DNA of 64,000 bases, taken from the NCBI GenBank assembly GCA_964500225.1, contig CAZCOA010000006.1, forward strand, positions 1 to 64,000, written 5' to 3'. Positions within the stretch are counted from its first letter, which is position 1, and the number at the start of each line of letters is the position of its first letter. The position numbers were made by a program, and so were the translations under genes. The DNA is from JAAYDY01 sp964500225 (GTDB lineage: Bacteria > Planctomycetota > Phycisphaerae > FEN-1346 > JAACEH01). Under the pieces are notes generated by a model. It did not search any database, was not told the DNA's origin, and saw only the letters and a program-made list of their open reading frames with translations. This document shows positions 49,393 to 57,924 of the stretch, piece after piece.

Positions 49393-52089
49393 CTACAGAC
49401 GCAACAGTCCGCTTCCCTCGATCGGCCGGCACACCGTGACCGCAGGCTTCAGCCCTCGCGGTCGGTACGACTCGCGTGCAATCTTGCGCTTGAGGCGTTC
49501 GACCGCGTCGGCGCGAACCAGGACCATCATGCACCCGCCGAGCCCCGCGCCGCTGAGCTGCGCGCCGAGCACCCCCTCGACCGTCATGGCCACATCGACC
49601 ATGTGGTCGATTTCGGGGACGCTGCACGCATAGCCGCCCGGCTGGTTGTAGATCTGCGCGCGCAACACACGCTCCGGCTGCTCGCTCTGAAGGTCGGCTG
49701 CAAGCGCCCGCAGGGCGGCATCGCTGATGCCGTAGTCGTGCACTACCATTTTACCCGAGGCGTCGCGCCGCGTCACACGATCGCCGTCATGCGACACGCA
49801 CATCATTCGGCCGAACTCCTCGAGTTGCCCGGTCTTCAGAAGTTCACCGCATCGCTCGCTGCGGGCGCATTCGGCCAACCCGTACAGCATAACGCTGCGG
49901 ATGTCATAAGCCGTCGGTTCGCTGTGGGTCTGGAAGATGCGCTCGGCCTTGTCGCGGTGAGCGGCCGAAAGCTCCTGGCGCAGTTGTTCGCGCGTCATCG
50001 TCGGCGGCAGCGACGCCAACATCTCATAGATCACATGCGGGCGCACGTGCAGCCGCTCGGGATTGATGTCGCGCAAATGCTCGATGAGGTGTGCCAGGTG
50101 CGGATACCGGTCGAGAATGAGCATCTGGGCGAACTCGTAGGCGGCGACCTTCTGGTTGAAGATATCGCGGGCTCCGGCGCTTTTCTTGGCCTCGATCAGC
50201 GAGTTGAAGACCACCAGGCGATAGTCGTCCGGGATGCCCGGCGTGTACTCGAAGGCGAACGGGAAGAACCGGATGCGTGACACCTGGCTGCGTCGGCCGA
50301 ACTTCATGGCGGCATGGTCTCCCGCGCCGCCGCGGCTGCCGACGTACCATTCGCCTTCGCCGCACAGGTCCACGAAGTCCGATGCGGTCACGTCGAGGCG
50401 GTTGCAGGCAATGGTGGCCTCGCCGGCGGCAACCACGATGGCCGACGAACTGCTGAGGCCGGCCGCCTGGGGAATGTCGCCGAGGACGGCCACATCCATA
50501 CCGTTGACGCGGACGTGACGGAAGCTCCCCTGGAGCCGCAGGCACGCCGCCTTCACGTAGTTGCTCCAGTCCCCGCGGGCGTCCAGAACCATTTGCTGCA
50601 CGCGACGCGAGGTGATATAGCCGAGCCAGTCGTCCCATGGGACGGCGGCCAGTTCGGCGCCGATGGAGAACTCGTGGTCGGGAAACGCCCTGGCATCGAC
50701 ATTGACCAGCCGCACGGTGTCGTCCTCGCGCGGCGAAGCGACCATGAGCACTTCGCGGTTGATGGCCATGGGATTGATGTATCCGCCGCGATGCTCCACG
50801 TGCCGGCCCATGAGGTTGACCCGCCCTGGGGCTCGGGCGATGATGGCCTCGCGCTGGGCGCCATAGCGGCGTGCGAACAGGCGCAGCACCTTCTGATAGG
50901 CCGCCACGCGCTCGGCCAGCAACTCGTCGTCGTCGCCATAGATGCGCCGCAAGGCGCGTCGCAGCGCCGGGCCGTTGTCCTGAAACGCCTTGAGCCACTG
51001 GGCCACCGGCCGGCAGGCGGACGGGTCGATTCTGGGCCGCCCGCTGCGCGCGGAGACCTCGGCCTTGCGTTCGCGGGCCGTCACGGTCGCCTCGACCGCC
51101 AGGAGTTGGTCGGGCGTATTGTACCCCAGGATGTCGTCAGGGTCGGCCAGCGGCAGGGCCCGGACCTTCCATCTCGGGCGGCCGTCGCCGTCGCGGCTGC
51201 GAAGCAGATGGGTGACCACGTCAGGCAGATAGAGTTCGCCCTGGGCCGTACGCGCCGTCAGCCGCGCGACGCCTTCGGCCAGGGCTTCGCTGCGGAACAG
51301 GTAGAGGCTCTCGTTGACGTAGGTCCCGTCGCGTGCGGCCTGGTCGCCCGTGACCGGACCGGCGGGCGTGTCGATGACTGTGGCAGCTTCGGGCGCCAAG
51401 GCTCGCACGTCGGCCGCCGGCACCGATCCGTCGCCCGCCATCAGCTCGCCCAGCGGGCCGAGAATCTTCGCCGCCTTTCGCTGGTGCGGAATCGTCTCGG
51501 CCACCAGTTGCCGCAGGGCGGCCCGCGCGATGGAGCGTTTGCCTTCCAGGGCCGACCGCACACGCGCGATCACCCGGGCCCGGTCCACGTCGGCCTGCTC
51601 CAGCAGCCATCGGACCCGCCCCTGATCGTCCACCGCCACACGGCCCTGATCGGGGCTCGGTTTGGCCGTCACAGCGAATAAGGCATCGCAGGAAGAACGA
51701 TGGAACTCGTCCACCAGTTCGCCGAACACGTGCGGGGCAATGACTTTGTCGCCCATCGTCACCAGCACCAGGCCGGCGAATCGCATCCGTTCCAGCGGCG
51801 CGAAACCGACCCGGGTCGCGTCGCCCGTGCCGTTCTGCCGCCGTTGAAGCACAAACAGCGTCTCGGGATAGGCATCGCCGACCGTCCGGACCACATCGCC
51901 GGCCAGCGCCCCGACGACCACGACGATCGCGTCGCACCCCTGCTCGCGCAGCGAGCCGACCAGCCGGTTGATCGACGGCACGCCCGCGACGGGGAAGCAG
52001 ACCTTGTGCTTTTCGGCAGATCCCATGCGCGTGCCCTGCCCCGCGGCCAGGATGATCGCCGCCATGGGTGTCTTTTGGCTCTGGTTCAT
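49393..52089 (-). CDS. Fusion of a GlmU-like nucleotidyltransferase and a galactokinase-like GHMP kinase
   Basis: An 898-residue two-domain enzyme. Residues 9-350: sugar-1-phosphate nucleotidyltransferase with AAIILAAGQGTRMGSAEKHK and VLVTMGDKVIAPHVF. Residues 380-898: GHMP sugar kinase with RAPGRVNLMGRHVEHRGGYINPMAI (galactokinase signature, Glu replaced by Arg in GRH), the ATP loop GDIPQAAGLSSSSAIVVAAGEA and LSGAGLGGCMMVLV. Together they could phosphorylate a free sugar at C1 and convert it to a nucleotide sugar in one protein, the logic of Fkp (fucose salvage), but with domains and probable sugar different. ATG 52089, GGGAG eleven bases upstream. 93 bases downstream of a sulfatase gene, so the sugar may come from a sulfated glycan. 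Confidence 0.85.
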   Translation of the reverse strand: MNQSQKTPMAAIILAAGQGTRMGSAEKHKVCFPVAGVPSINRLVGSLREQGCDAIVVVVGALAGDVVRTVGDAYPETLFVLQRRQNGTGDATRVGFAPLERMRFAGLVLVTMGDKVIAPHVFGELVDEFHRSSCDALFAVTAKPSPDQGRVAVDDQGRVRWLLEQADVDRARVIARVRSALEGKRSIARAALRQLVAETIPHQRKAAKILGPLGELMAGDGSVPAADVRALAPEAATVIDTPAGPVTGDQAARDGTYVNESLYLFRSEALAEGVARLTARTAQGELYLPDVVTHLLRSRDGDGRPRWKVRALPLADPDDILGYNTPDQLLAVEATVTARERKAEVSARSGRPRIDPSACRPVAQWLKAFQDNGPALRRALRRIYGDDDELLAERVAAYQKVLRLFARRYGAQREAIIARAPGRVNLMGRHVEHRGGYINPMAINREVLMVASPREDDTVRLVNVDARAFPDHEFSIGAELAAVPWDDWLGYITSRRVQQMVLDARGDWSNYVKAACLRLQGSFRHVRVNGMDVAVLGDIPQAAGLSSSSAIVVAAGEATIACNRLDVTASDFVDLCGEGEWYVGSRGGAGDHAAMKFGRRSQVSRIRFFPFAFEYTPGIPDDYRLVVFNSLIEAKKSAGARDIFNQKVAAYEFAQMLILDRYPHLAHLIEHLRDINPERLHVRPHVIYEMLASLPPTMTREQLRQELSAAHRDKAERIFQTHSEPTAYDIRSVMLYGLAECARSERCGELLKTGQLEEFGRMMCVSHDGDRVTRRDASGKMVVHDYGISDAALRALAADLQSEQPERVLRAQIYNQPGGYACSVPEIDHMVDVAMTVEGVLGAQLSGAGLGGCMMVLVRADAVERLKRKIARESYRPRGLKPAVTVCRPIEGSGLLRL

Positions 52090-52182
52090 CGTTAACCGTC
52101 TCCCACAGGATAGACCAAGCGGGTGTACGCCGCGACGCACTCCCCGGTTGAACAGATCTCGCCCCCAGGGGCGCGAGCCCGG

Positions 52183-53700
52183 TCAGATGACGCGCCCCTG
52201 GGGCTGGAACACATTCTGCGCCCGGCCGTTCCATGAGGCATACTGCCGGTACCCCGCGACCACTCCGTGGCACGTCTTGCCGATCTGAAGCACGCGTTCC
52301 ATCTCGCATTGACTTGGTGGATACCGCCGCCAGTCGTCGCCGTCGAACGGGTCGCTGTAGCCGTCGGCGCGGAAGTAGTCCATGGCAGCGAGCTTCAGGC
52401 GGGCCTTGTCCTCGGCCGCCGCCGGGTCGTCAGCCCGATTGCGCAACTCCTGCGGATCGTCGTCGAGGTCGAACAACTGTTCCTTGCGGTCCTGGGCGGA
52501 AAAGATGTACTTCCATCGGCCGTCGATGGCTGCATAGAGGGCGTGCCCCTTCTCGGCGAACTGGCCGACGAAGACCTCGCGCGTCGTCGCGGCAGGCCGG
52601 GCCGCCACATCCAGCAGGTTGGCTCCGCGACACGCCCGCGGCGTCGCGACGCCCGCGGCCGCAAGAAACGTCGGCAGAATGTCCTCGTGGCTGACCAGCC
52701 GGCTGCATCGTCGGCCTCGCGGCACGCGCCCCGGCCAGCGCATCAGAAGCGGCACACGCCCCGGCCCCTCGTACCACGACCGTTTGCCCCAGCAATGGTG
52801 GTCGCCCAGAAACTCGCCGTGGTCGCTGTTGAACACCACCAGGGTGTTGTCGGCCTGGCCGGTCCGCTCGAGCGCGGCCAGAATCCGCCCGACCTGCACA
52901 TCCACCTGGCTGATGGTCGCCCAGTAGTGAGCCTTCTGGGCCTGACACAGGTGATCGTCCGGGTCGCGGTCCATCCACTTGCCGACGTTCTGAAGGAACT
53001 GCCAGAAGTTGCGGCTGGCTTTGCACTCGGGCCCGCGGATCGGCAGCGGCATCTCCACCGGATCGTACAACGTGTTGAACGGCACCGTCGGATCGAACGG
53101 CGGGTGCGGCTTGATGAAGCCCGTCCAGCACAGCCACGGACGATCGCTGCCGGCCTGCTCCTCGATGAATCGGACCGTCCGGTCGCCCGTCCACGTGGTC
53201 GTGTGCAGCCGATCCGGCAACTGGCTGACCTGCGGCACATAGTAGAGGTGGCTCCGCATGCCGTGCGGTTCCTCGGCCCACTGGAATCCCGCGGCGTGCA
53301 GGTCGGCCAGAAAATCGTCCTCGGCGACCGTGCCGGGAATCTCTTCCGACAGGCAGAGTCGCTCGGCCCCGAAGCCCTCGCGGGCGGGCTTGAAGTGCAT
53401 CTTGCCGATGCACTGCGTCAGGTACCCTGCTTCGCGCAAGAGCCGCAGGAACGTCGGCGCTTCGGTCGAGTAAGGATGCCCATTGGAAAAGCAGCCCGTG
53501 CGGTGCGGCGGCAGGCCCGTCATCATCACCGACCGAGCGGGCACACACTCGGGGCTCGACGTGTAGCAACGGTCGAATACGGCGCCATCGGCCGCCAGAC
53601 GGTCCAGATGCGGCGTGAAGATTTGGCTATTGCCATAGCACCCCAGCGTATCCCATCGTTGCTGGTCCGTGATGACATACAATATATTGGGCCTGGCCAT
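52183..53700 (-). CDS. Sulfatase, Cys-type (formylglycine), choline-sulfatase/arylsulfatase-like
   Basis: 505 residues. Formylglycine motif C52-VPAR with SVMMTG; metal-site residues in MARPNILYVITDQQRWDTLGCYG and FNSDHGEFLGDHHCWGK. The sequence is distinct from the sulfatase at 33019 and looks like the family that acts on sulfated sugars. No signal peptide. First gene of the run sulfatase, nucleotidyltransferase-kinase, C45-like and glycerol-1-phosphate dehydrogenase, with its own promoter at 53786-53814. Confidence 0.93.
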   Translation of the reverse strand: MARPNILYVITDQQRWDTLGCYGNSQIFTPHLDRLAADGAVFDRCYTSSPECVPARSVMMTGLPPHRTGCFSNGHPYSTEAPTFLRLLREAGYLTQCIGKMHFKPAREGFGAERLCLSEEIPGTVAEDDFLADLHAAGFQWAEEPHGMRSHLYYVPQVSQLPDRLHTTTWTGDRTVRFIEEQAGSDRPWLCWTGFIKPHPPFDPTVPFNTLYDPVEMPLPIRGPECKASRNFWQFLQNVGKWMDRDPDDHLCQAQKAHYWATISQVDVQVGRILAALERTGQADNTLVVFNSDHGEFLGDHHCWGKRSWYEGPGRVPLLMRWPGRVPRGRRCSRLVSHEDILPTFLAAAGVATPRACRGANLLDVAARPAATTREVFVGQFAEKGHALYAAIDGRWKYIFSAQDRKEQLFDLDDDPQELRNRADDPAAAEDKARLKLAAMDYFRADGYSDPFDGDDWRRYPPSQCEMERVLQIGKTCHGVVAGYRQYASWNGRAQNVFQPQGRVI

Positions 53701-53785
53701 ATCAAAATGCCCTTTCGCTCCGTCTAGTGTGACACAGCGCGACCCGAAAGGCAAATCGCCCTCCCCGTCGCAGACGGGATTTTTG

Positions 53786-53814
53786 ATTGTACATTGAGAG
53801 CGTCGAATTGCCAG
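53786..53814 (-). promoter_or_regulatory. Promoter CTGGCA-N17-TACAAT for the sulfatase gene run
   Basis: Minus-strand -35 at 53814-53809 and -10 at 53791-53786. The predicted start near 53779 is followed at once by CCCGTC-TGC-GACGGG (53778-53764), a six-base-pair hairpin at the 5' end of the transcript. Confidence 0.55.
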
Positions 53815-54147
53815 CGCCGGCGGGCGAAGGAAAGACGTCCGTCGGCCGGCGGCCGAATCCGACCTCACGGCACGTCATACCAGGCTGGGCAGGCGCGGCA
53901 CCCAAGCTGACCCCAGGGCTATGCCAACCCGGGTCCCCGCACGGGTACAAGAGCGTCGCCTGGCACGCTGGCAGATGCAAAGATTTCTTTACAGGAAATT
54001 CACCCATGCGCGCCGAGATCCATGGTATAATGCGACCGTTCGGCTGGCCGGTGCAATACCGCACATCGCGCTACAGCAAGTCGTGGGTTGCCGGCCAAGG
54101 ACGGCCGAGCACATGGTTACTTTGTCGCTGGGGGGAGGAGGTAGGCC
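53815..54147. other. Divergent intergenic stretch, promoters only
   Basis: About 330 bases between the sulfatase and CBM48 genes. An extended -10, TGGTATAAT, is at 54023-54031 on the plus strand. No gene or known RNA element recognised. Confidence 0.4.
54023..54031 (+). promoter_or_regulatory. Extended -10 promoter TGGTATAAT for the CBM48 gene
   Basis: A perfect TATAAT with TGn extension and no clear -35. Start near 54038 and a leader of about 110 bases ending in GGGGGAGGAGG. Confidence 0.5.
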
Positions 54148-54468
54148 ATGGTCGCCAAAGGTCGCAACAGTAAGAACGTACGTCTGACGTTCAACCACAA
54201 TGTAGCGGGTCCGGTCTTTGTCGCCGGAACGTTCAACGGCTGGAGCACCCAAGCCACACCCATGAAGCGGTCGAGGGACGGCCGGTGGGAGGTGCTGCTG
54301 AAGCTGCCGCCCGGCGAGCACCAGTTCCGCTATTTCGCCAACGGCAAGTGGTTCACCGACTACGCCGCCGACGGCGTCATCCCGAACGGCTTGGGCGACT
54401 TCAACTCCATCGTCCGCGTGCCGCAGGAAACGGGATCGAAGGTCGCCAAAGCCGCCGCGGCCGACTGA
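54148..54468 (+). CDS. Free-standing CBM48/AMPK-type glycogen-binding protein
   Basis: 106 residues and a single domain: VRLTFNHNVAGPVFVAGTFNGWSTQATPM...GRWEVLLKLPPGEHQFRYFANGKWFTDY, the glycogen-binding CBM48 fold found at the N-terminus of branching enzymes and in AMPK beta. The paired Trp (NGW, GKW) and the Lys are the usual glucan contacts. Nothing catalytic is attached. A strong GGGGGAGGAGG site precedes the ATG. Glycogen phosphorylase lies 7 kb away, so a role in organising glycogen or targeting partner proteins is plausible but unproven. Confidence 0.9.
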   Translation: MVAKGRNSKNVRLTFNHNVAGPVFVAGTFNGWSTQATPMKRSRDGRWEVLLKLPPGEHQFRYFANGKWFTDYAADGVIPNGLGDFNSIVRVPQETGSKVAKAAAAD

Positions 54469-54721
54469 ATCATTGCCGCCGGAGCTTCAGGCTTCCTCAC
54501 ATGTGTCATGATCGGCGCAGCGTCCGTGCCAGGCGTTTGCGCCGTTCGTGTTTCCTGGGCGTCCGCAACCTGTCGGTCCACAACCGCCTGGTACGCTGCC
54601 CGCCTGCACCGGTCCGGCAGTGTGAACCGCCGGAACGCGGGGCGCACCGCCCCCACGGCAGCCCGCGACACCACAGAACACATCTGCCGCCCATGGTCGC
54701 CCGACGCCTGAGCCGAGGCGG

Positions 54722-56500
54722 TCACGCCCGGAAGATGGCTCCCATCTTGCGCCCCAGTAGGCGCGAGCTGACCAGCAGCGACACCGCCAGCAGCACCATC
54801 GCCCAGACGCCCAGCGCGCTGGACACGGCGTATTGGAACGTGCGGAACTCGTCCGTGAAGATCTGCCAGATGGCCTTGGTCAGCGGGTAGAACTCGCGCG
54901 TCTTGGCCAGCACGAGCGAGTCGCTGACTTCAAGCATGCTGAACGTGAAGACCAGGATGCCGCCGGCAATCAGGTTCGCCGCCACCAGCGGCACGGTGAT
55001 CCGAAGCAGCGTCCGAAGCGGCGACGCGCCGATGTTCAGCGACGCCTCTTCGAGCGTGCGGCTGGTCTGTTGGAGGCCGGCCACAGCCGAGCGGACCATG
55101 TACGGCAACCGGCGCACTGCGTAAGCGACGATCAGCAGCAGAATGGGGTTGGCCTCGGGATAGAGGTAGTTGCGGCTCCAGAGGCCCCAGTCCACCAGGT
55201 GCTTGCCGATGCCGTAGTAGCAATTGAGATAGCCGAACGCCAGGACCAGCCCGGGAATCGCCAGCGGCAGCATGACCATGGCATCCAGCAGATGGCGTCC
55301 GAGGAACCGTCGCCGCACGAGCAACTGGGCCACCCAGACGGCCACGACGGCACAAAGGCCCGTGGCGGCCAGCGAGTAGAAGAAGCTGTTGCGGATGCTC
55401 GGCAGCGTCAGGTCGTGGCTCAGGGCTTCGCGATGGTGGACAGTGGTCAGAATCGGCGGCAGGACGGTGCCCGACCACTGATCCGAAAAGCTCGTGAGAA
55501 TGACCATCAGGTGCGGCATGGCGGCGGCCAGGATGACGACGCCGAAGAGCATCCAGCAGGCAAACGTCGCAACTAGGCCGGCCCGCCGGCCGGCGGGCAT
55601 CTGGACGCTGCGGGCCATCATCTCATGGCCCCCGCGGCCCAGGATCAGCTTGGCGCCGTAGTAGATCGCAGCGACCATGACCAGCAGCAGGAGCACCAGG
55701 GCGTTCGGGTCGGGCGCGCCGGCCTCGTAGATCGAGTTGAAGATCTGCACGGCGACGACGTCGCGGAACTCGAACATCAGAGGCGTGCCCAGGTCGGTCA
55801 TCGACCACAGGAACACGAGAATCGCCCCGGCGAAGTATCCGGGCAACATGAGCGGGAAGGTCACGCGGCGAAACAACGTGGTGCGCGAGGCCCCGAGGTT
55901 GCGTGCGGCATCCTCCAGCGACGGGTCGATGTTGGCCAGCGCCGCGACGAGGTTCAGGTACATGATCGGGTACAGGTGGAGCGTCTGGAGGACGACGACG
56001 CCGAGGAAGCGGTGCTCCATGAACCAATCGGCGCCCGGGGCGGCGGGATCGACCAGGCCCAGCGCCGCCAGAGCGGCATTGAGCACGCCCTGCGGCCCCA
56101 GCAGTTGCCGCATGCCGATCGCGCCGACAAACGGCGGCAGAATCATCGGCACCAGCAGCATCGCCGAGAGGAGATCCTTGCCGGGAAACTTCAACCGCAC
56201 GTTCGCCAGCGCCAGGGGCATCGACAGCACGGTCGTGGCCGCCGTGGTGATGACGCCCAGCAGCAGCGCGTTGAGAATGCCTTCGCAGTTGGTGCTGCTG
56301 CGCAGGGCGTTGGCCACGTAGTGCAGCGTCGGCCCGTCGCTGGTCCACAGGGCCAGTTTCAGCACGTTCGCCAGCGGCACCACCAGAAAGAACACCATCA
56401 TCGCCACAATGACCGCCAGCGGCACGACCGTCCGGGCGTTCCATCCCGTGCGACGAACGAAGTTGGCAACGATTGCGTTGGACATGGCCGATCCGGTCAT
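54722..56500 (-). CDS. ABC transporter permease, fused double-domain (FbpB/PhnU-like)
   Basis: 592 residues with about twelve membrane helices in two halves. Each half has the permease EAA loop for the ATPase: EDAARNLGASRTTLFRRVTFPL (first half) and EEASLNIGASPLRTLLRITVPL (second). Fusion of the two permease domains is normal for Fe(III)/2-aminoethylphosphonate-type importers. The ATG at 56500 overlaps the stop of the binding-protein gene as ATGA, so translation is coupled. Confidence 0.92.
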   Translation of the reverse strand: MTGSAMSNAIVANFVRRTGWNARTVVPLAVIVAMMVFFLVVPLANVLKLALWTSDGPTLHYVANALRSSTNCEGILNALLLGVITTAATTVLSMPLALANVRLKFPGKDLLSAMLLVPMILPPFVGAIGMRQLLGPQGVLNAALAALGLVDPAAPGADWFMEHRFLGVVVLQTLHLYPIMYLNLVAALANIDPSLEDAARNLGASRTTLFRRVTFPLMLPGYFAGAILVFLWSMTDLGTPLMFEFRDVVAVQIFNSIYEAGAPDPNALVLLLLVMVAAIYYGAKLILGRGGHEMMARSVQMPAGRRAGLVATFACWMLFGVVILAAAMPHLMVILTSFSDQWSGTVLPPILTTVHHREALSHDLTLPSIRNSFFYSLAATGLCAVVAVWVAQLLVRRRFLGRHLLDAMVMLPLAIPGLVLAFGYLNCYYGIGKHLVDWGLWSRNYLYPEANPILLLIVAYAVRRLPYMVRSAVAGLQQTSRTLEEASLNIGASPLRTLLRITVPLVAANLIAGGILVFTFSMLEVSDSLVLAKTREFYPLTKAIWQIFTDEFRTFQYAVSSALGVWAMVLLAVSLLVSSRLLGRKMGAIFRA

Positions 56501-57921
56501 TTTCTCTTCAACTCGCGGGCCTTCTGGGCGACGGCCTTGTACCGGCTGCGGAAGGCTTCGTTCCACGCCAGCTCGGTGTCGCTGCGGAGGCGGTTGCGGC
56601 GGTCGATCTCCTTCTGCCGGTCCGCCTCGCTCATCGCCGGGTCGGCCGGTTTCGCCCACACGTCGGCGCCCAGGCGCAGCATCTCGTCCTCGCTCACCAG
56701 CGGCGCAGTCAGTTCCGCCACGAGAGCCTCCGGACATCCGGCGGCAATCACGGCTTCCCAGGCCTCCGTCAGGAGCCGCTTGTTGGTCACCATCATCGCC
56801 TTCAGGTACGCCGGCAGGACTTCGATGCGGGCGTTCTCCTTGGCCTGGTCGTAGAATGCGTTGACCGGCGCGGCGAACGGATCCTCGATGCCGGCCGCCA
56901 GGTCGGCCCGCCGTTCGGCGTAGATCGCGCGCACGACGCATTTGCGGGCCAGTGTTTCGTCGCGCGGGCCGCCCTCGGCACCCTGCTTCAGGCACCAAAG
57001 CATCTGCCCCCGACGGCTCATCACGAACCGCACGAACCGCTGCGCCACGTCCATGTGCGGCGCGCCGCGGAGGATGCTGATCGGGTCGGTGTTGGTCACG
57101 GTCAGCTTCTCCGGCAGGACGAACCCGAGCTGTTCGCCGCCGGGACCGGCCAGTTGCCGCGCGGCCGTGAAGTCGATGCACGCCCCCACGGCAATGAACC
57201 CCTGGGCACAGTCTTTCGGCACGTCACTGGACGAGCGGCTGATGGTCCGGGCGTTGGCCCCCATGAGCATCAGCACGCGCATCCCCTGCTCGTAGCCGTA
57301 GGCCTGGAGAATGATATCGTACGCCTTGCGGACCGAACCGCTCTGTGCAGCGTCCACGACGCCGACGAGCCCGAAGAACTCGGGCCGCGCCATATCCGAC
57401 CACTGGCTCACCGGCGGCAGCCCGCGGTCGGCAATGAGCTTGGCGTTGTAGATCAGCCCAAACGACGACACCGCGGCGCCGTACCAGCGGAACTGCGGAT
57501 CGTACAGCGGCTCGCCGGCAATGGTCGTCGGCAACTCGGCCAGCAACTCGTCGGGCAACCGGTACGGCTCCAGGAGCCCCAGCGCCGCCAACTGCGCGTG
57601 TATCGCCCCGCCGCCGAACACGACATCCACGTCGCGGATGCCTGCGGCGTACTTGTCCTGCACCTGCCGCAACAGGTCGCTCGAACCGCCCGCGTCGGGC
57701 CAGCGGACGTCCACGGTGCGGCCCGTGTCGGCCAGGTACTGCTCGGCGAACGCGCGGCCGAACTCGTTGCGAATGGCCGGGCTGTGCGGAGAATAGATCA
57801 CCAGCACGTCTGCGCCGCTGCCTGCCGCACCGCCATCGTCGCTGCCGCCGGGGCCGCCGCAACCGGCCAGTGCCGCGCACAGAGCCACCGCCAGCCCCAG
57901 AGCTTTCCAGACCGATGTCAT
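56497..57921 (-). CDS. ABC transporter substrate-binding lipoprotein (Fe(III)/AfuA-like)
   Basis: 474 residues. The lipobox LAGC lipidates Cys21 (CAALAGCGG). The mature protein has the periplasmic-binding type-II fold: VLVIYSPHSPAIRNEFGRAFAEQY, AGGSSDLLRQVQDKYAAG, FGLIYNAKLIADRGLPPVSQWSDMARPEFFG. This matches binding proteins for ferric iron, thiamine or phosphonates. At 474 residues it is longer than usual by a charged C-terminal extension (about 390-474) rich in Arg and Lys. Ligand uncertain. Confidence 0.88.
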   Translation of the reverse strand: MTSVWKALGLAVALCAALAGCGGPGGSDDGGAAGSGADVLVIYSPHSPAIRNEFGRAFAEQYLADTGRTVDVRWPDAGGSSDLLRQVQDKYAAGIRDVDVVFGGGAIHAQLAALGLLEPYRLPDELLAELPTTIAGEPLYDPQFRWYGAAVSSFGLIYNAKLIADRGLPPVSQWSDMARPEFFGLVGVVDAAQSGSVRKAYDIILQAYGYEQGMRVLMLMGANARTISRSSSDVPKDCAQGFIAVGACIDFTAARQLAGPGGEQLGFVLPEKLTVTNTDPISILRGAPHMDVAQRFVRFVMSRRGQMLWCLKQGAEGGPRDETLARKCVVRAIYAERRADLAAGIEDPFAAPVNAFYDQAKENARIEVLPAYLKAMMVTNKRLLTEAWEAVIAAGCPEALVAELTAPLVSEDEMLRLGADVWAKPADPAMSEADRQKEIDRRNRLRSDTELAWNEAFRSRYKAVAQKARELKRK

Positions 57922-57924
57922 GTG

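Noticed and set aside
53764..53785. CCCGTC-GCA-GACGGG-ATTTTT as a plus-strand terminator
   Set aside because: No plus-strand gene lies upstream to be terminated; it fits better as the first bases of the minus-strand sulfatase transcript.
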